A stretch of DNA of 64,000 bases from Aliihoeflea sp023389195 (GCA_023389195.1 JAEWET010000050.1:1-64000); one strand, 5' to 3'. Positions 26,095-35,550 are shown, counted from the stretch's first letter. The notes: generated from the sequence alone by a model not told the origin. Numbers and translations: made by a program.

Positions 26095-27510
26095 TCATTT
26101 CGACCAGGCGCCGTGATGGTCGCCTTGCGCGTCGACGCGCTCGAACCCGTGGGCGCCGAAGAAATCGCGCTGGCCCTGGATGAGGTTGGCGGTGCCGCGG
26201 CCCTGACGGAAGGCATCGAACCATGTCAGCGCGGCGGCGAGCGCGGGGACCGGCAGTCCGGCCTCGACGCCGCGGGCGACGACGCGCCGCAGGGCGGGGC
26301 TCGCCATGGTCATCGTGTCGATGAAGGCCGGCATCAGGAGAAGGTGGGCCGGCTCCTTCGCCTGATCGTAGGCGGCGGCGGTCTCGCTGAGGAACTGCGA
26401 ACGGATGATGCAGCCGGCACGCCAGATGCGCGCCACGGTGCCGAGCGGCAGGTCCCACCTGAACTCCGTCGACGCCTCCTCCATGACGGCGAAGCCCTGC
26501 GCGTAGGCGGCGAGCTTGGCGGCGAGGAGGGCATGTTCCAGGTCGCGGATGAACGCCTCGTCCGCGACGAGGCGACCGGTGGGCAAGGCGTCGGCATAGG
26601 CGCCTTGCGCCTTGAGCCGCAGGTCCCGCTCCGCCGACAGGCTGCGCGCGGCGACCGCGGTCTCGATCGTGGTGGCGGGTATGCCCATCAACTGGGCCTC
26701 GACCGCCGCCCAGCGGCCGGTGCCCTTCTGGCCCGCGCGATCGAGGATGGCGTCGACCAGCGGGCCGGCGGTGGCGCCGTCCGATGCGCGCAGGACCTCG
26801 GCCGTGATCTCGACGAGGTAGGATTCGAGCGGGCCGGAATTCCAGCGCTGGAAGATCGTCGCCATCTCGCCGGCCGATAGGCCCGCACCGTCGCGCAGGA
26901 GGCCGTAGATTTCGGCGATCATCTGCATGTCGGCATATTCGATGCCGTTGTGGATGGTCTTGACGAAGTGGCCGGCGCCGCCCTCGCCCAGCCACGCGGC
27001 GCAGGGCTCGCCCTGAAAGCGCGCGGCGATGTCGGTGAGGATCGGTTCGATCTGTCGCCACGCCTCCTGCGCGCCGCCGACCATGATGGACGGGCCGTGG
27101 CGCGCGCCTTCCTCACCGCCCGAAACGCCCATGCCGACAAAGGTGAGGCCGGAGCCTTCGAGTTCGCCGAAGCGGCGGATCGTGTCGCGGAAATTGGCGT
27201 TGCCGGCGTCGATGATCATGTCGCCGGCTTCCAGGTGCTCGCGCAGCGCGGCGATCTGCTCGTCCACCGCCTTGCCGGCCTGGACCATCAGGATGACCGG
27301 GCGCGGGGGGCGTATCTGCGCGACGAATTCGGCGAGCGTCGCGCAGGGCACGATACGCTCGCGCAGGTCTGCGGCGTTCTCGAAGAAGGCTCCCGTCTTC
27401 GACGCCGTGCGGTTGTAGACGGCGACGGCGTGGCCCTTTTCGGCAATGTTCAAGGCGAGATTGGAGCCCATCGTTCCAAGCCCGATGAGGCCGATATGCG
27501 CTTTGGTCAT
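26095..27510 (-). CDS. gnd: 6-phosphogluconate dehydrogenase, NADP-dependent, decarboxylating
   Basis: Oxidizes 6-phosphogluconate to ribulose 5-phosphate and CO2. 471 residues from the ATG at 27510 (MTKAHIGLIGLGTMG); an ATG two codons earlier is possible but AGGG sits at the better distance for the chosen one. The N-terminal dinucleotide-binding G-L-G-T-M-G is at residues 10-15, the signature GVSGGEEGARHGPS near residue 128, and the catalytic stretch KTIHNGIEYADMQ near residue 184. Length and motifs are those of the classical long enzyme. zwf and pgl are not nearby. Confidence 0.96.
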   Translation of the reverse strand: MTKAHIGLIGLGTMGSNLALNIAEKGHAVAVYNRTASKTGAFFENAADLRERIVPCATLAEFVAQIRPPRPVILMVQAGKAVDEQIAALREHLEAGDMIIDAGNANFRDTIRRFGELEGSGLTFVGMGVSGGEEGARHGPSIMVGGAQEAWRQIEPILTDIAARFQGEPCAAWLGEGGAGHFVKTIHNGIEYADMQMIAEIYGLLRDGAGLSAGEMATIFQRWNSGPLESYLVEITAEVLRASDGATAGPLVDAILDRAGQKGTGRWAAVEAQLMGIPATTIETAVAARSLSAERDLRLKAQGAYADALPTGRLVADEAFIRDLEHALLAAKLAAYAQGFAVMEEASTEFRWDLPLGTVARIWRAGCIIRSQFLSETAAAYDQAKEPAHLLLMPAFIDTMTMASPALRRVVARGVEAGLPVPALAAALTWFDAFRQGRGTANLIQGQRDFFGAHGFERVDAQGDHHGAWSK

Positions 27511-27714
27511 GTCCATCCCTAGAAATATTCTTGATTGTTGCCGCCATTCACGCAGCGGAAGCGAAGGTGTCGCGCCGCAGCCACGGACGGTCAACAGACG
27601 AGACGGAATGCCTGCCATGCGCGGGGAACATTGTTGGCGCCGCCGTTCTTGACCCTTTGCGTTTCAATCCAAAGTGATTAAGACAGCCGCGAAGGCTTCA
27701 AAGAGCAGGACGCG

Positions 27715-28689
27715 ATGACCCCCGTCACCCAGATTCCTCCCCTCGTCACCATCATCGGCGGCTCCGGTTTCGTCGGCCGCTACGTCGTGCGCGCGCTGGC
27801 AAAGCGCGGCTATCGCATCCGCGTCGTCAGCCGCAATCCGAACACGGCGCATCATTTGCAGCCGCTCGGTAATGTCGGCCAGATCCATGCCGTGCGCGGC
27901 AATTTGCGCAATCGCGCCTCGCTCGACAAGGCCGTCGAGGGCGCGGGCTGGGTCATCAATCTCGTCGGCATCCTGTCGGAAAGCGGCGCGCAGACCTTCG
28001 ACGCGGTGCAGGCCGCCGGCGCGCGCATGGCTGCGGAGGCCGCGCGCGACGCGGGCGCGCGGTTCATCCAGATGTCGGCGATCGGCGCGGATGCGTCGTC
28101 GCAATCCGACTACGGCCGCACCAAGGCCGAGGGCGAAGCGGCGGTGTTCGAGACGCTGCCGGACGCGATCGTCTTCCGGCCGTCCATCGTGTTCGGTCCC
28201 GAGGACGGGTTCTTCAACCGCTTCGCCGCGATGGCGCGCATTTCGCCCGCGCTGCCGATGATCGGCGGCGGGGAGACGATGTTCCAGCCGGTCTATGTCG
28301 GCGACGTCGCCGAAGCCTTCGCGCGCGCCGTGGACGGCCCGGTCGCGGGCGGCAAGGTCTATGAACTTGGCGGACCCGAGGCGCTTTCGTTCCGCGACTG
28401 CATGAAGCTGATGTTGAAGGTCGTCGACCGCAAGCGGATGTTCGTGCCGATCCCGTGGAAGATCGCCGAACTGCAGGGCGCGATCCTCGGGCGCATGCCG
28501 AAGCCGCTGTTGACGCGAGATCAGGTGGAGTTGCTGAAGAGCGACAACATCGTCTCGCCGGCAGCCGAAGCGGATGGCCGCACGCTGGAGGGCCTCGGCA
28601 TCCGCCCGCAGGCGATGGAGGCGATCCTGCCGACCTATCTGTGGACCTACCGCGCGGCCGGCCAGTTCACACGTCCGCAGGGCATGTAG
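27715..28689 (+). CDS. NAD(P)H-binding epimerase-like protein (complex I NDUFA9 family)
   Basis: 324-residue atypical/extended SDR. The N-terminal Rossmann site is VTIIGGSGFVGRYVVRAL (residues about 9-26), with the NADP-type RVVSRNP after strand 2. The S-Y-K catalytic set is partly present (MSAIGADASSQSDYGRTKAEGE). Members in alphaproteobacteria resemble the NDUFA9 accessory subunit of mitochondrial complex I and are widely conserved as single genes. The precise role in this organism is inferred. It is divergent from gnd and close upstream of the TSUP permease. Confidence 0.88.
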   Translation: MTPVTQIPPLVTIIGGSGFVGRYVVRALAKRGYRIRVVSRNPNTAHHLQPLGNVGQIHAVRGNLRNRASLDKAVEGAGWVINLVGILSESGAQTFDAVQAAGARMAAEAARDAGARFIQMSAIGADASSQSDYGRTKAEGEAAVFETLPDAIVFRPSIVFGPEDGFFNRFAAMARISPALPMIGGGETMFQPVYVGDVAEAFARAVDGPVAGGKVYELGGPEALSFRDCMKLMLKVVDRKRMFVPIPWKIAELQGAILGRMPKPLLTRDQVELLKSDNIVSPAAEADGRTLEGLGIRPQAMEAILPTYLWTYRAAGQFTRPQGM

Positions 28690-28693
28690 GCAA

Positions 28694-29461
28694 TTGGAGG
28701 CGATTGCCGGCCTTCTTCCCGATGGATTGGCAATCTGGGCGGCGGGGCTTCTCGTCGTCGCGAGCTTCTTCACTTCGGCGCTGACGGCCGCATTCGGCGT
28801 CGGCGGCGGGGTCGCGATGCTGGCGCTGATGGGGCTTTTCCTGCCGGTCGCAGCGTTGATCCCGGTTCACGGCGCGGTTCAGCTCGGCTCCAATACCGGC
28901 CGGGCCTGGCACCAGCGGCCCTTCATCCGGCACGACATCTTCGCGCCATTCCTGATCGGCTCGCTCATCGGCGCGGTGGCCGGCGCCTTCGTCGTCGTAC
29001 AGGTGCCCGATGCGCTCATGAAGCTCGTCCTCGGCGGCTTCATACTGATCATCACATGGGGGAAGATCCCCGGCTTCGACCGTCTGGGGCGGATCGGGCT
29101 GGCAGTGGGAAGTGCGGCGACGGCACTGCTGACCATGATGGTGGGCGCGACGGGGCCGCTGCTCTCCAGCGTCTTCGCGCAGATCATTCCCGACGACCGC
29201 AAGGCGCTGGTGGCGACGCACGCCGCGGGCATGACGATCCAGCACGCGCTGAAGATCGTCGTCTTCGGACTTGCCGGTTTCGCTTTTGCCGCCTGGCTGC
29301 CGCTCGTCGCGGTAATGATCGCGTCGGGCTATCTTGGAACCGTGTATGGCTCGCGCTGGCTGGAGCGATTGCCGGAGGCGCAGTTTCGCCGCTGGTTCAG
29401 GATCGGTATCTCGCTCCTGGCGCTCGATCTGTTGCGGCAGGGCCTTGGCGCGCTGACGTGA
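28694..29461 (+). CDS. Sulfite exporter TauE/SafE (TSUP) family permease
   Basis: Integral membrane protein of 255 residues with about eight hydrophobic helices. The frame is open earlier, overlapping the previous gene, but the likely start is the TTG at 28694, 5 nt after that gene and preceded by TAGG. The first TSUP repeat is visible as FFTSALTAAFGVGGGVAMLALM (a G-x-G-G-G loop) and a second half-repeat follows near VGATGPLLSSV. TSUP proteins move sulfite, organosulfonates or other anions; substrate is not known here. Confidence 0.85.
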   Translation: MEAIAGLLPDGLAIWAAGLLVVASFFTSALTAAFGVGGGVAMLALMGLFLPVAALIPVHGAVQLGSNTGRAWHQRPFIRHDIFAPFLIGSLIGAVAGAFVVVQVPDALMKLVLGGFILIITWGKIPGFDRLGRIGLAVGSAATALLTMMVGATGPLLSSVFAQIIPDDRKALVATHAAGMTIQHALKIVVFGLAGFAFAAWLPLVAVMIASGYLGTVYGSRWLERLPEAQFRRWFRIGISLLALDLLRQGLGALT

Positions 29462-29538
29462 ACTGGCTTGGTGGTTGGCGCGCTCTGGCGCTGACGGGGC
29501 GGACGGCGGGCCGCTAACCAAGGGTCGAGGAGAACCCG

Positions 29539-30783
29539 ATGGAACCCATTCCCGCGCCCGGCGCCGGTCTCGACCGCATCAGCCAGATCGACGGTCGCTA
29601 CGCGTGGACGCGGCTCGTCATGTCGGTGCTGATCGCGACGATCGGCTCGGTCGGCATGTGGTCGGTCGTCGTCGTCATGCCGGCGATCGAGGCCGAGTTC
29701 GGCACGATGCGCGCGGCATCCTCCCTGCCCTACACGATGACCATGGTCGGGTTTGCCATCGGCAACGTCTATATGGGCCGGTTCGTCGACAAGGCCGGCA
29801 TATTGCTGCCCGTCATCGGCTCTGCATTCGCGCTCGGCATCGGCTATGCGGCCGCGGCGCTCGCGCCCTCGATCTGGGTGTTCGCGGTCGTCCAGACGCT
29901 GATCGGATTCGGCGCGGCGGCGACGTTCGGCCCGCTGATCGCCGACATCTCGCACTGGTTCGTCAAGCGCCGCGGCGTCGCGGTGGCGGCGGCGGCGAGC
30001 GGCAATTACTTCGCCGGCGCGATCTGGCCGCTGGTGATCCAGGCCGTGCTGCCGGACTGGGGCTGGCGGGCCACCTATTTCGGCATCGGCACCTTCGCCC
30101 TCGTCACCATGGTTCCGCTGGCTTTGACATTCCTCAAGGCGCGCGCGCCCGACCTCGGCTCCGGCGCCCATGCCGTGGCGCCGAAGCCGGTGCGCTCGAT
30201 CGACCTGTCGCCGCGCCAGCTCCAAATCCTGCTCTCGATCGCCGGGCTCGGCTGCTGCGTCGCCATGTCGATGCCGCAGGTCCACATCGTCGCCTATTGC
30301 GTCGATCTCGGCTTCGGCATGTCGACGGGCGCCGAAATGCTGTCGCTGATGCTGATCGGCGGCGTCGTCAGCCGGCTCGCGTCGGGCTTTTTGGCCGACC
30401 ATATCGGTGGGGTGAAGACGCTGCTCATCGGCTCGGTCTTTCAGATGCTGGCGCTCGCCGCCTACATTCCGTTCGACGGGCTCGCGTCGCTCTATGTCGT
30501 GTCGCTCGTCTTCGGCCTGTCGCAGGGCGGCATCGTGCCGAGCTATGCCATCATCGTGCGCGAATACCTGCCGGCGCACGAGGCCGGACAACGGGTCGGC
30601 CTCGTCATCATGGCGACGATCATCGGCATGGCGCTCGGTGGCTGGCTGTCCGGGCTGATCTACGACATTACCGGCTCGTATCAGGCAGCGTTCCTGAACG
30701 GGATCGCGTGGAACATGATGAATGTCGTGATCATGGCGATGATCCTGTGGCGGACGCGGTTGCGCGGCACGCGGACGGCATAG
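29539..30783 (+). CDS. Major facilitator superfamily transporter
   Basis: 414 residues with 12 predicted hydrophobic helices. The loop 2-3 MFS motif appears as GNVYMGRFVDKAG (about residue 75-87) and a second half copy as SRLASGFLADHIGGVKT near residue 280. The overall pattern (N-terminal VVVVMPAIEAEFG, FGPLIADISHWFVKRRG) resembles the oxalate/formate and monocarboxylate branch of MFS, suggesting an organic anion, but this is only inference. It is followed by an SDR gene on the same strand. Confidence 0.85.
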   Translation: MEPIPAPGAGLDRISQIDGRYAWTRLVMSVLIATIGSVGMWSVVVVMPAIEAEFGTMRAASSLPYTMTMVGFAIGNVYMGRFVDKAGILLPVIGSAFALGIGYAAAALAPSIWVFAVVQTLIGFGAAATFGPLIADISHWFVKRRGVAVAAAASGNYFAGAIWPLVIQAVLPDWGWRATYFGIGTFALVTMVPLALTFLKARAPDLGSGAHAVAPKPVRSIDLSPRQLQILLSIAGLGCCVAMSMPQVHIVAYCVDLGFGMSTGAEMLSLMLIGGVVSRLASGFLADHIGGVKTLLIGSVFQMLALAAYIPFDGLASLYVVSLVFGLSQGGIVPSYAIIVREYLPAHEAGQRVGLVIMATIIGMALGGWLSGLIYDITGSYQAAFLNGIAWNMMNVVIMAMILWRTRLRGTRTA

Positions 30784-30813
30784 ATCCAGACGCGCGATGC
30801 GGAGCGCGACACA

Positions 30814-30835
30814 TGCAACAACACGCATTGTTGCA
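30814..30835. promoter_or_regulatory. Inverted repeat upstream of the SDR gene
   Basis: Perfect 8-bp inverted repeat, TGCAACAA at 30814-30821 and TTGTTGCA at 30828-30835, with a 6-nt spacer, 60 nt before the SDR start. It could be an operator dyad or a weak hairpin at the end of the MFS gene; no T-run follows. Confidence 0.4.
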
Positions 30836-30894
30836 CTCGCATCCGCCGCGCAAACTCTCTACATAGCGTCAGGTTTACCCATCCGGCCGGAGAG

Positions 30895-31632
30895 ATGATG
30901 CAAAAGACACTGGTTTTGACCGGCGCGAGCCGGGGCATCGGGCACGCGACGGTCAAGCGCTTCTCGCGCGAGGGCTGGCGCGTCATCACCTGTTCGCGCA
31001 ATGCCTTCGCCGAAGATTGTCCCTGGCCGCAGGGCCCGGAAGACCACATCAAGATCGATCTTTCGGACCCAGAGGATGTCGGATCGGCGGTGGCGAACAT
31101 TCGCCACAGGCTCGAGGAAACCGGCGGCCAGCTCCATGCGCTGATCAACAACGCCGCCATTTCGCCCAAGCTCGACAAGGGCGGGCGGATGAACTCGATC
31201 GAGACGCCGATGCATGTCTGGCGCGACGTCTTCCAGGTGAACTTCTTCGCTCCGATCATGCTCGCACGCGGCCTCTTCAAGGAACTGGCCGCCGCCAAGG
31301 GCTCGATCGTCAACGTTACCTCGATCGTCGGCAGCCGCGTCCACCCCTTCGCCGGCACCGCCTATGCGACCTCGAAGGCGGCGCTGTCCTCGCTGTCGCG
31401 CGAGATGGCCGCCGATTTCGGCCCGCATGGCATCCGCGTCAATTCGATCGCGCCGGGCGAGATCGACACGGCGATCCTGTCGCCGGGCACCGAGAAGATC
31501 GTCGAGACGATCCCCCTGCGCCGCCTCGGCTCGACGGCGGAAGTCGCCGACACGATCTTCTTCCTGTGCTCGGACCAGTCCTCCTACGTCACCGGCGCCG
31601 AAATCCACATCAATGGCGGCCAGCACGTTTAA
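30895..31632 (+). CDS. Short-chain dehydrogenase/reductase
   Basis: 245-residue classical SDR. Cofactor motif LTGASRGIG (residues 8-16), NNAAIS (85-90), and catalytic S143, Y157 and K161 (YATSK) are all present. The substrate cannot be told. An 18-residue basic/tryptophan-rich stretch after strand 2 (SRNAFAEDCPW) suggests NADP preference is uncertain. It is followed by a Family C repeat and converges on the PAS-LuxR regulator. Confidence 0.88.
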   Translation: MMQKTLVLTGASRGIGHATVKRFSREGWRVITCSRNAFAEDCPWPQGPEDHIKIDLSDPEDVGSAVANIRHRLEETGGQLHALINNAAISPKLDKGGRMNSIETPMHVWRDVFQVNFFAPIMLARGLFKELAAAKGSIVNVTSIVGSRVHPFAGTAYATSKAALSSLSREMAADFGPHGIRVNSIAPGEIDTAILSPGTEKIVETIPLRRLGSTAEVADTIFFLCSDQSSYVTGAEIHINGGQHV

Positions 31633-31686
31633 GGGAATCTGTTTTTTTAGGCTGACCGGTCTGAGGGTTGTGCATCTCGATCCAAG

Positions 31687-31826
31687 CACCCCCACTCCGG
31701 TCCTGCGGACCACCTCTCCCCCTGCCCGGGGGAGAGGAAAAGGCTGCCGTGATCGCAGCGCCTCTCCAGCTTGGATTCCTCTCCCCTTTTGAGGGGGAGA
31801 GGTGGTCCGCAGGACCGGAGTGGGAG
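31687..31826. repeat. Family C paired inverted repeat after the SDR gene
   Basis: Left arm begins CACCCCCACTCCGGTCCTGC and contains CTCTCCCCCTGCCCGGGGGAGAGG; right arm ends GGACCGGAGTGGGAGT. It lies in the 254-nt gap between the convergent SDR and PAS-LuxR genes. It could fold as a long hairpin that separates the two transcripts. Nothing else is visible in the gap. Confidence 0.85.
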
Positions 31827-31886
31827 TATGGCTCAAGTTCTCCTCATCCTGAGCTCGTCGAAGGACGTACACCCTTGCCGCTAATG

Positions 31887-32447
31887 CTAATGCGGCATCG
31901 AGCTCAGATGCGACAAGAGTTCGGCAACGTTGGCGGCGCCGCACTTCTTCAACAGCCTTGCGCGGTAGGCCTCCACCGTGCGCGGTGAGACGTCGAGCAT
32001 GCGGGCGATCTCCTTGGAGGTGCGTCCTTCGCCAAGGTGCATCACGATCTGCCGCTCGCGCGTCGAGAGCGCGAGGACCTGGCGCACCTGCGACAGGTCC
32101 GCGAAGCTCCAGACGGCGCGGCCGAGGGGGTCGTCGTCGCGCGTCAGCGAATGGCCGCGCACGCGGCACCAGAACAGCGTGCCATCCTTGCGCGCCATGA
32201 TGCGCTCATCGGAATAGCGGTTGTCCTTCTTGAGGGGTTCCACGCCGACATCGCGGATACGCACGAACTCCTCCTGGCTCGGATAGAGGAAGGCGAAGGA
32301 CTGGTCGACGAGCTCGTCGATCCGGTAGCCGAACATCGCCGAAAAGGCCGGATTGCAGGCGCGGATGACCCGGCTTTCCGTGACGACAAGGCCTACGGGC
32401 GCGTGGTCGAAAGCGAGTTTTGCGTAGTCGGGAATGGCGTCTGTCAT
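31887..32447 (-). CDS. PAS domain-containing LuxR-family transcription regulator
   Basis: 186 residues from the ATG at 32447 (MTDAIPDYAKLAFDHA). A PAS domain covers residues about 8-120 (APVGLVVTESRVIRACNPAFSAMFGY, then the PAC-like ARKDGTLFWCRVRG). A LuxR/GerE helix-turn-helix follows (LSTRERQIVMHLGEGRTSKEIARMLDVSPRTVEAYRARLLKK). There is no receiver domain or transmembrane segment, so the PAS module is presumably the sensor. It is divergent from the ABC transporter operon starting at 32651 and is the best candidate for its regulator. The ligand is unknown. Confidence 0.88.
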   Translation of the reverse strand: MTDAIPDYAKLAFDHAPVGLVVTESRVIRACNPAFSAMFGYRIDELVDQSFAFLYPSQEEFVRIRDVGVEPLKKDNRYSDERIMARKDGTLFWCRVRGHSLTRDDDPLGRAVWSFADLSQVRQVLALSTRERQIVMHLGEGRTSKEIARMLDVSPRTVEAYRARLLKKCGAANVAELLSHLSSMPH

Positions 32448-32650
32448 GCGTATTTCTACGATATTGCGGAAAAACCGGGCTTTCGCCGATAGTTTGGGCA
32501 GGATTGCGAGATGTCGGCCGGCCACGGCCTGCTGCACCGTGATCCGGGAGGACAGTCGCGAGTGCCGGGCCAAAAATCAACCGTGATCGGCGGTTGCGGT
32601 CGCGCTTTGCCGAATTTCGACACGGTCAATCGCTTTCGGGAGGAAGTCAC

Positions 32651-33844
32651 ATGAAGAAATGGTTCGCCGCGCTGGCCCTGTCCTGCGCCGTCATCTTGCC
32701 GGCAGGAGCTCAGGACGACCCGGTCAAAATCGCGCTTCTGCACGGCCTTTCGGGCTCGCCGCTCGAGGCCTATTCGAAGCAGACCCAGACCGGCTTCGAG
32801 ATGGGTCTCGAATATGCGACCGACGGCACGATGGAGGTCAAGGGCCGCAAGATCGAGATCATCAAGAAGGATACGCAGTTCAAGCCGGACGTCGCGCGCG
32901 CGCTGCTCGCGGAAGCCTATGGCGACGACGACGCGCTGATCGCGGTCGGCGACACGTCGTCGGGCGTGGCCATGGCGCTTCTGCCGGTCGCCGCCGAGTA
33001 CGAGCGCATCCTCGTCGTCGAGCCGGCCGTCGCCGACGGGCTGACGGGCGCCGATTCCAACCGGTACGTTTTCAAGACCTCGCGCAATTCGTCGATGGAC
33101 ATGCAGGCGCAGGCGCTCGCGCTCCAGCCCGACGAGGATCTCTACGTCGCCACGCTCGCGCAGGACTACGCCTTCGGCCGCGACGGCGTCGCCGCCTTCA
33201 AGGCTGCGCTCGAAGGCACCGGCGCCAATCTCGTCGCCGAGGAATACGTTCCCCAGCAGACGACCGACTTCACCGCCACGATCGAACGCCTGACGGCGGC
33301 GCTGCGCGACCAGCCGGGCCGCAAGGTCATCATGATCTACGTCGCCGGCATCGACGCCATGACGCCGCTCGCCTCGGCCAATCTCGACCGCTACGACATC
33401 GAGCTGTCGACCGGCGGCAACATCCTGCCCGCGCTCGTCTCCTACAAGCAGGTGCCGGGCATGGAAGGCGCCATCTATTATTACTACGAGCTGCCGGAGA
33501 ACCCGGTGAACGACTGGCTGGTCGAGCAGCACATGGAGCGTTTCAACACGCCGCCGGACTTCTTCACGGCCGGCGGCATGGCCTCGGCCATGGCCATCGT
33601 CAAGGCGCTCGAGACGGCCGAGGACTGGGACACCGAGACGCTGATCTCGACCATGGAAGGCATGTCCTTCGACACGCCGAAGGGCGAGATGACCTTCCGT
33701 CCGGAAGACCACCAGGCGCTGCAGTCGATGTACCACTTCAAGATCAAGGTCGAGGACGGCGTCGAATGGGCCGTGCCGGAACTGGTTCGCGAGATCCCGG
33801 CCTCGGATATGGATATTCCGGTCGGGCGGAATAACCAGGAGTAG
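32651..33844 (+). CDS. ABC transporter periplasmic substrate-binding protein (LivK-like), operon 1
   Basis: 397 residues with a Sec signal peptide (MKKWFAALALSCAVILPAGA, probable cleavage after AGA). The mature part is a type I periplasmic binding protein of the branched-chain amino acid/amide family (PVKIALLHGLSG, then VGDTSSGVAMALLPVA and a CTP-like NRYVFKTSRNSSMD). The ATG at 32651 follows GGGAGGAAG, a strong ribosome site. Ligand unknown; the family takes up amino acids, amides, urea and aromatic acids. First gene of a complete Liv-type operon. Confidence 0.9.
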   Translation: MKKWFAALALSCAVILPAGAQDDPVKIALLHGLSGSPLEAYSKQTQTGFEMGLEYATDGTMEVKGRKIEIIKKDTQFKPDVARALLAEAYGDDDALIAVGDTSSGVAMALLPVAAEYERILVVEPAVADGLTGADSNRYVFKTSRNSSMDMQAQALALQPDEDLYVATLAQDYAFGRDGVAAFKAALEGTGANLVAEEYVPQQTTDFTATIERLTAALRDQPGRKVIMIYVAGIDAMTPLASANLDRYDIELSTGGNILPALVSYKQVPGMEGAIYYYYELPENPVNDWLVEQHMERFNTPPDFFTAGGMASAMAIVKALETAEDWDTETLISTMEGMSFDTPKGEMTFRPEDHQALQSMYHFKIKVEDGVEWAVPELVREIPASDMDIPVGRNNQE

Positions 33845-33854
33845 CCTGTTCGAT

Positions 33855-33878
33855 CGTTCCCGGCCTCGGCCGGGAACG
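33855..33878 (+). other. Strong stem-loop after the substrate-binding protein gene
   Basis: Perfect 10-bp GC-rich stem CGTTCCCGGC (33855-33864) / GCCGGGAACG (33869-33878) with a 4-nt loop, 10 nt after the stop codon. There is no T-run, so it is more likely an mRNA-stabilizing hairpin that keeps the binding-protein message abundant than a terminator. A Family C repeat begins right after. Confidence 0.65.
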
Positions 33879-33881
33879 CAT

Positions 33882-34028
33882 CACCCCCACTCCGTCGCGC
33901 TTCGCGCGCCACCTCTCCCCCTGCCCGGGGGAGAGGAACCCAAGCTGGATTAGCGCCGGCATGGCGGCAGCGCTTTCCTCTCCCCCGGGCAGGGGGAGAG
34001 GTGGCCCGAAGGGTCGGAGTGGGGGTGC
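33882..34028. repeat. Family C paired inverted repeat between the binding protein and livG genes
   Basis: Left arm begins TCACCCCCACTCCGTCGCGC and contains CCACCTCTCCCCCTGCCCGG; right arm ends GGTCGGAGTGGGGGTG. It is the clearest Family C copy, with arms of about 50 nt and 45 nt between. It ends 9 nt before the livG start, so it must be transcribed if the operon is continuous. Confidence 0.88.
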
Positions 34029-34037
34029 TTCTTCCAG

Positions 34038-34814
34038 ATGGGAAAGACATTGACCCCTTCCATCCGCACTGAAAACCTGACGATCCGCTTCGGTGGCCAT
34101 GCGGCGGTGAACGACGTCACCTGCGCGTTCCAGCCAGGCGAACTGACCGTCATCGTCGGGCCCAACGGCGCCGGCAAGACGACATGGTTCAACCTCGTCT
34201 CCGGCCAGTTGAAGCCGACGGCAGGGCGCATCTTCAAGGGCGAGACGGAGATCACGCGGCTGTCGGCTTCGGCCCGCGCCAAGGCCGGCATCGGCCGCGC
34301 GTTCCAGTTGACCAATCTCTTTCCCAAGCTGACCGTGCTCGAAAACGTCCGGCTGGCCGTGCAGGCGAAGGCGGGGCAAGGGCCCTCGGCGCTGCGCAAT
34401 GCGGCGAGCCTCACCGATCTTGCGGAAAAGGCAGCGCGCGTTCTCGAGCAGACACGGCTTTCCTCGGTCGCGCATCTGCCCGCCTCCGCCCTGCCGCATG
34501 GCGACCAGCGCAAGCTGGAAGTGGCGATGCTGGCGGCGATGGAACCGGACATCTTCATGTTCGACGAACCGACCGCAGGCATGTCGGTCGACGAAGCGCC
34601 GGTGATCCTCGAACTCATTGCCGACCTCAAGAAGGACCGGTCGAAGACCATCCTCCTCGTCGAGCACAAGATGGACGTGGTGCGCGCGCTCGCCGACCGC
34701 ATCGTGGTGCTGCACAATGGCGAGCTCGTCGCCGACGGCAAGCCGGCGGAGGTGATGGCGCTGCCGATCGTGCGCGAGATCTATCTCGGCGTCGGCGCGG
34801 AGGAGGTGGCATGA
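34038..34814 (+). CDS. livG: Liv-type ABC transporter ATPase LivG, operon 1
   Basis: 258 residues. Walker A GPNGAGKTT (about residue 38), Q-loop GIGRAFQLTNLF, the degenerate signature region LPHGDQRKLEVAM (in place of LSGGQ, as is usual for LivG), Walker B PDIFMFDEPTAGMS and the H-loop VEHKMD. It powers import with LivF. Start ATG at 34038 comes straight after the repeat. Stop overlaps livF by 4 nt. Confidence 0.93.
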   Translation: MGKTLTPSIRTENLTIRFGGHAAVNDVTCAFQPGELTVIVGPNGAGKTTWFNLVSGQLKPTAGRIFKGETEITRLSASARAKAGIGRAFQLTNLFPKLTVLENVRLAVQAKAGQGPSALRNAASLTDLAEKAARVLEQTRLSSVAHLPASALPHGDQRKLEVAMLAAMEPDIFMFDEPTAGMSVDEAPVILELIADLKKDRSKTILLVEHKMDVVRALADRIVVLHNGELVADGKPAEVMALPIVREIYLGVGAEEVA

Positions 34815-35530
34815 CCAACGCCATCCTGCGGCTCGACGACGTCCACACCGACATCGCGCAGTACCACATCCTCTACGGCATCTCGCTCGACGTGCCGGAA
34901 GGGGGCGTCCACGTCCTGCTCGGCCGCAACGGGGCCGGTAAGACGACGACGCTGCGCAGCATCATGGGCCTGTGGAAGGCGAAGGCGGGCGCGATCGTCT
35001 TTCGCGGCCGCGACATCACCGCCATGCACACCTCCGACATCGCCCGCCTCGGCATCGCCTTCGTACCGGAGAACATGGGCATCTTCGGAGGGCTGACGGT
35101 CGAGGAGAACATGCGCCTTGCCGCCACGCATGGCCGCTTCGACAAGGCCCGGCTTGACCGCGTCTTCGCGATTTTCCCGGCGATGGAAAAGTTCTGGGAT
35201 CGTCAGGCGCACGCGCTCTCCGGCGGCCAAAAACAGATGCTCGCCATCTCCCGCGCCATCATCGAGCGCCGCGACCTGATCCTGATCGACGAACCCACCA
35301 AGGGCCTCGCCCCGGCGATCATCCGCAACATGATCGACGCGTTTCGCGAGATCGGCGAGGAGACGACGATATTGCTGGTCGAGCAGAACTTTCTGTTTGC
35401 GAAGGCGCTGGGGCGGACGGTGGCGGTGATCGACGACGGTCGGATCGTGCATCGGGGCGGGATGGCGGCGCTTGCGGCGGATGCGGAATTGCAGGCGCGG
35501 TTGTTGAGCTTGTCGCTGGAGGCGCATTGA
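34811..35530 (+). CDS. livF: Liv-type ABC transporter ATPase LivF, operon 1
   Basis: 239 residues (MTNAILRLDDVHTDI). Walker A GRNGAGKTTT, signature LSGGQKQMLAISRA, Walker B DLILIDEPTKGLAP and H-loop LVEQN are all present. The LSGGQ and GLAPAI segments are typical LivF. Overlaps livG by 4 nt; the next gene is separated by a Family A repeat. Confidence 0.93.
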   Translation: MTNAILRLDDVHTDIAQYHILYGISLDVPEGGVHVLLGRNGAGKTTTLRSIMGLWKAKAGAIVFRGRDITAMHTSDIARLGIAFVPENMGIFGGLTVEENMRLAATHGRFDKARLDRVFAIFPAMEKFWDRQAHALSGGQKQMLAISRAIIERRDLILIDEPTKGLAPAIIRNMIDAFREIGEETTILLVEQNFLFAKALGRTVAVIDDGRIVHRGGMAALAADAELQARLLSLSLEAH

Positions 35531-35550
35531 TGGAAGCGTACTCGCCCTAC

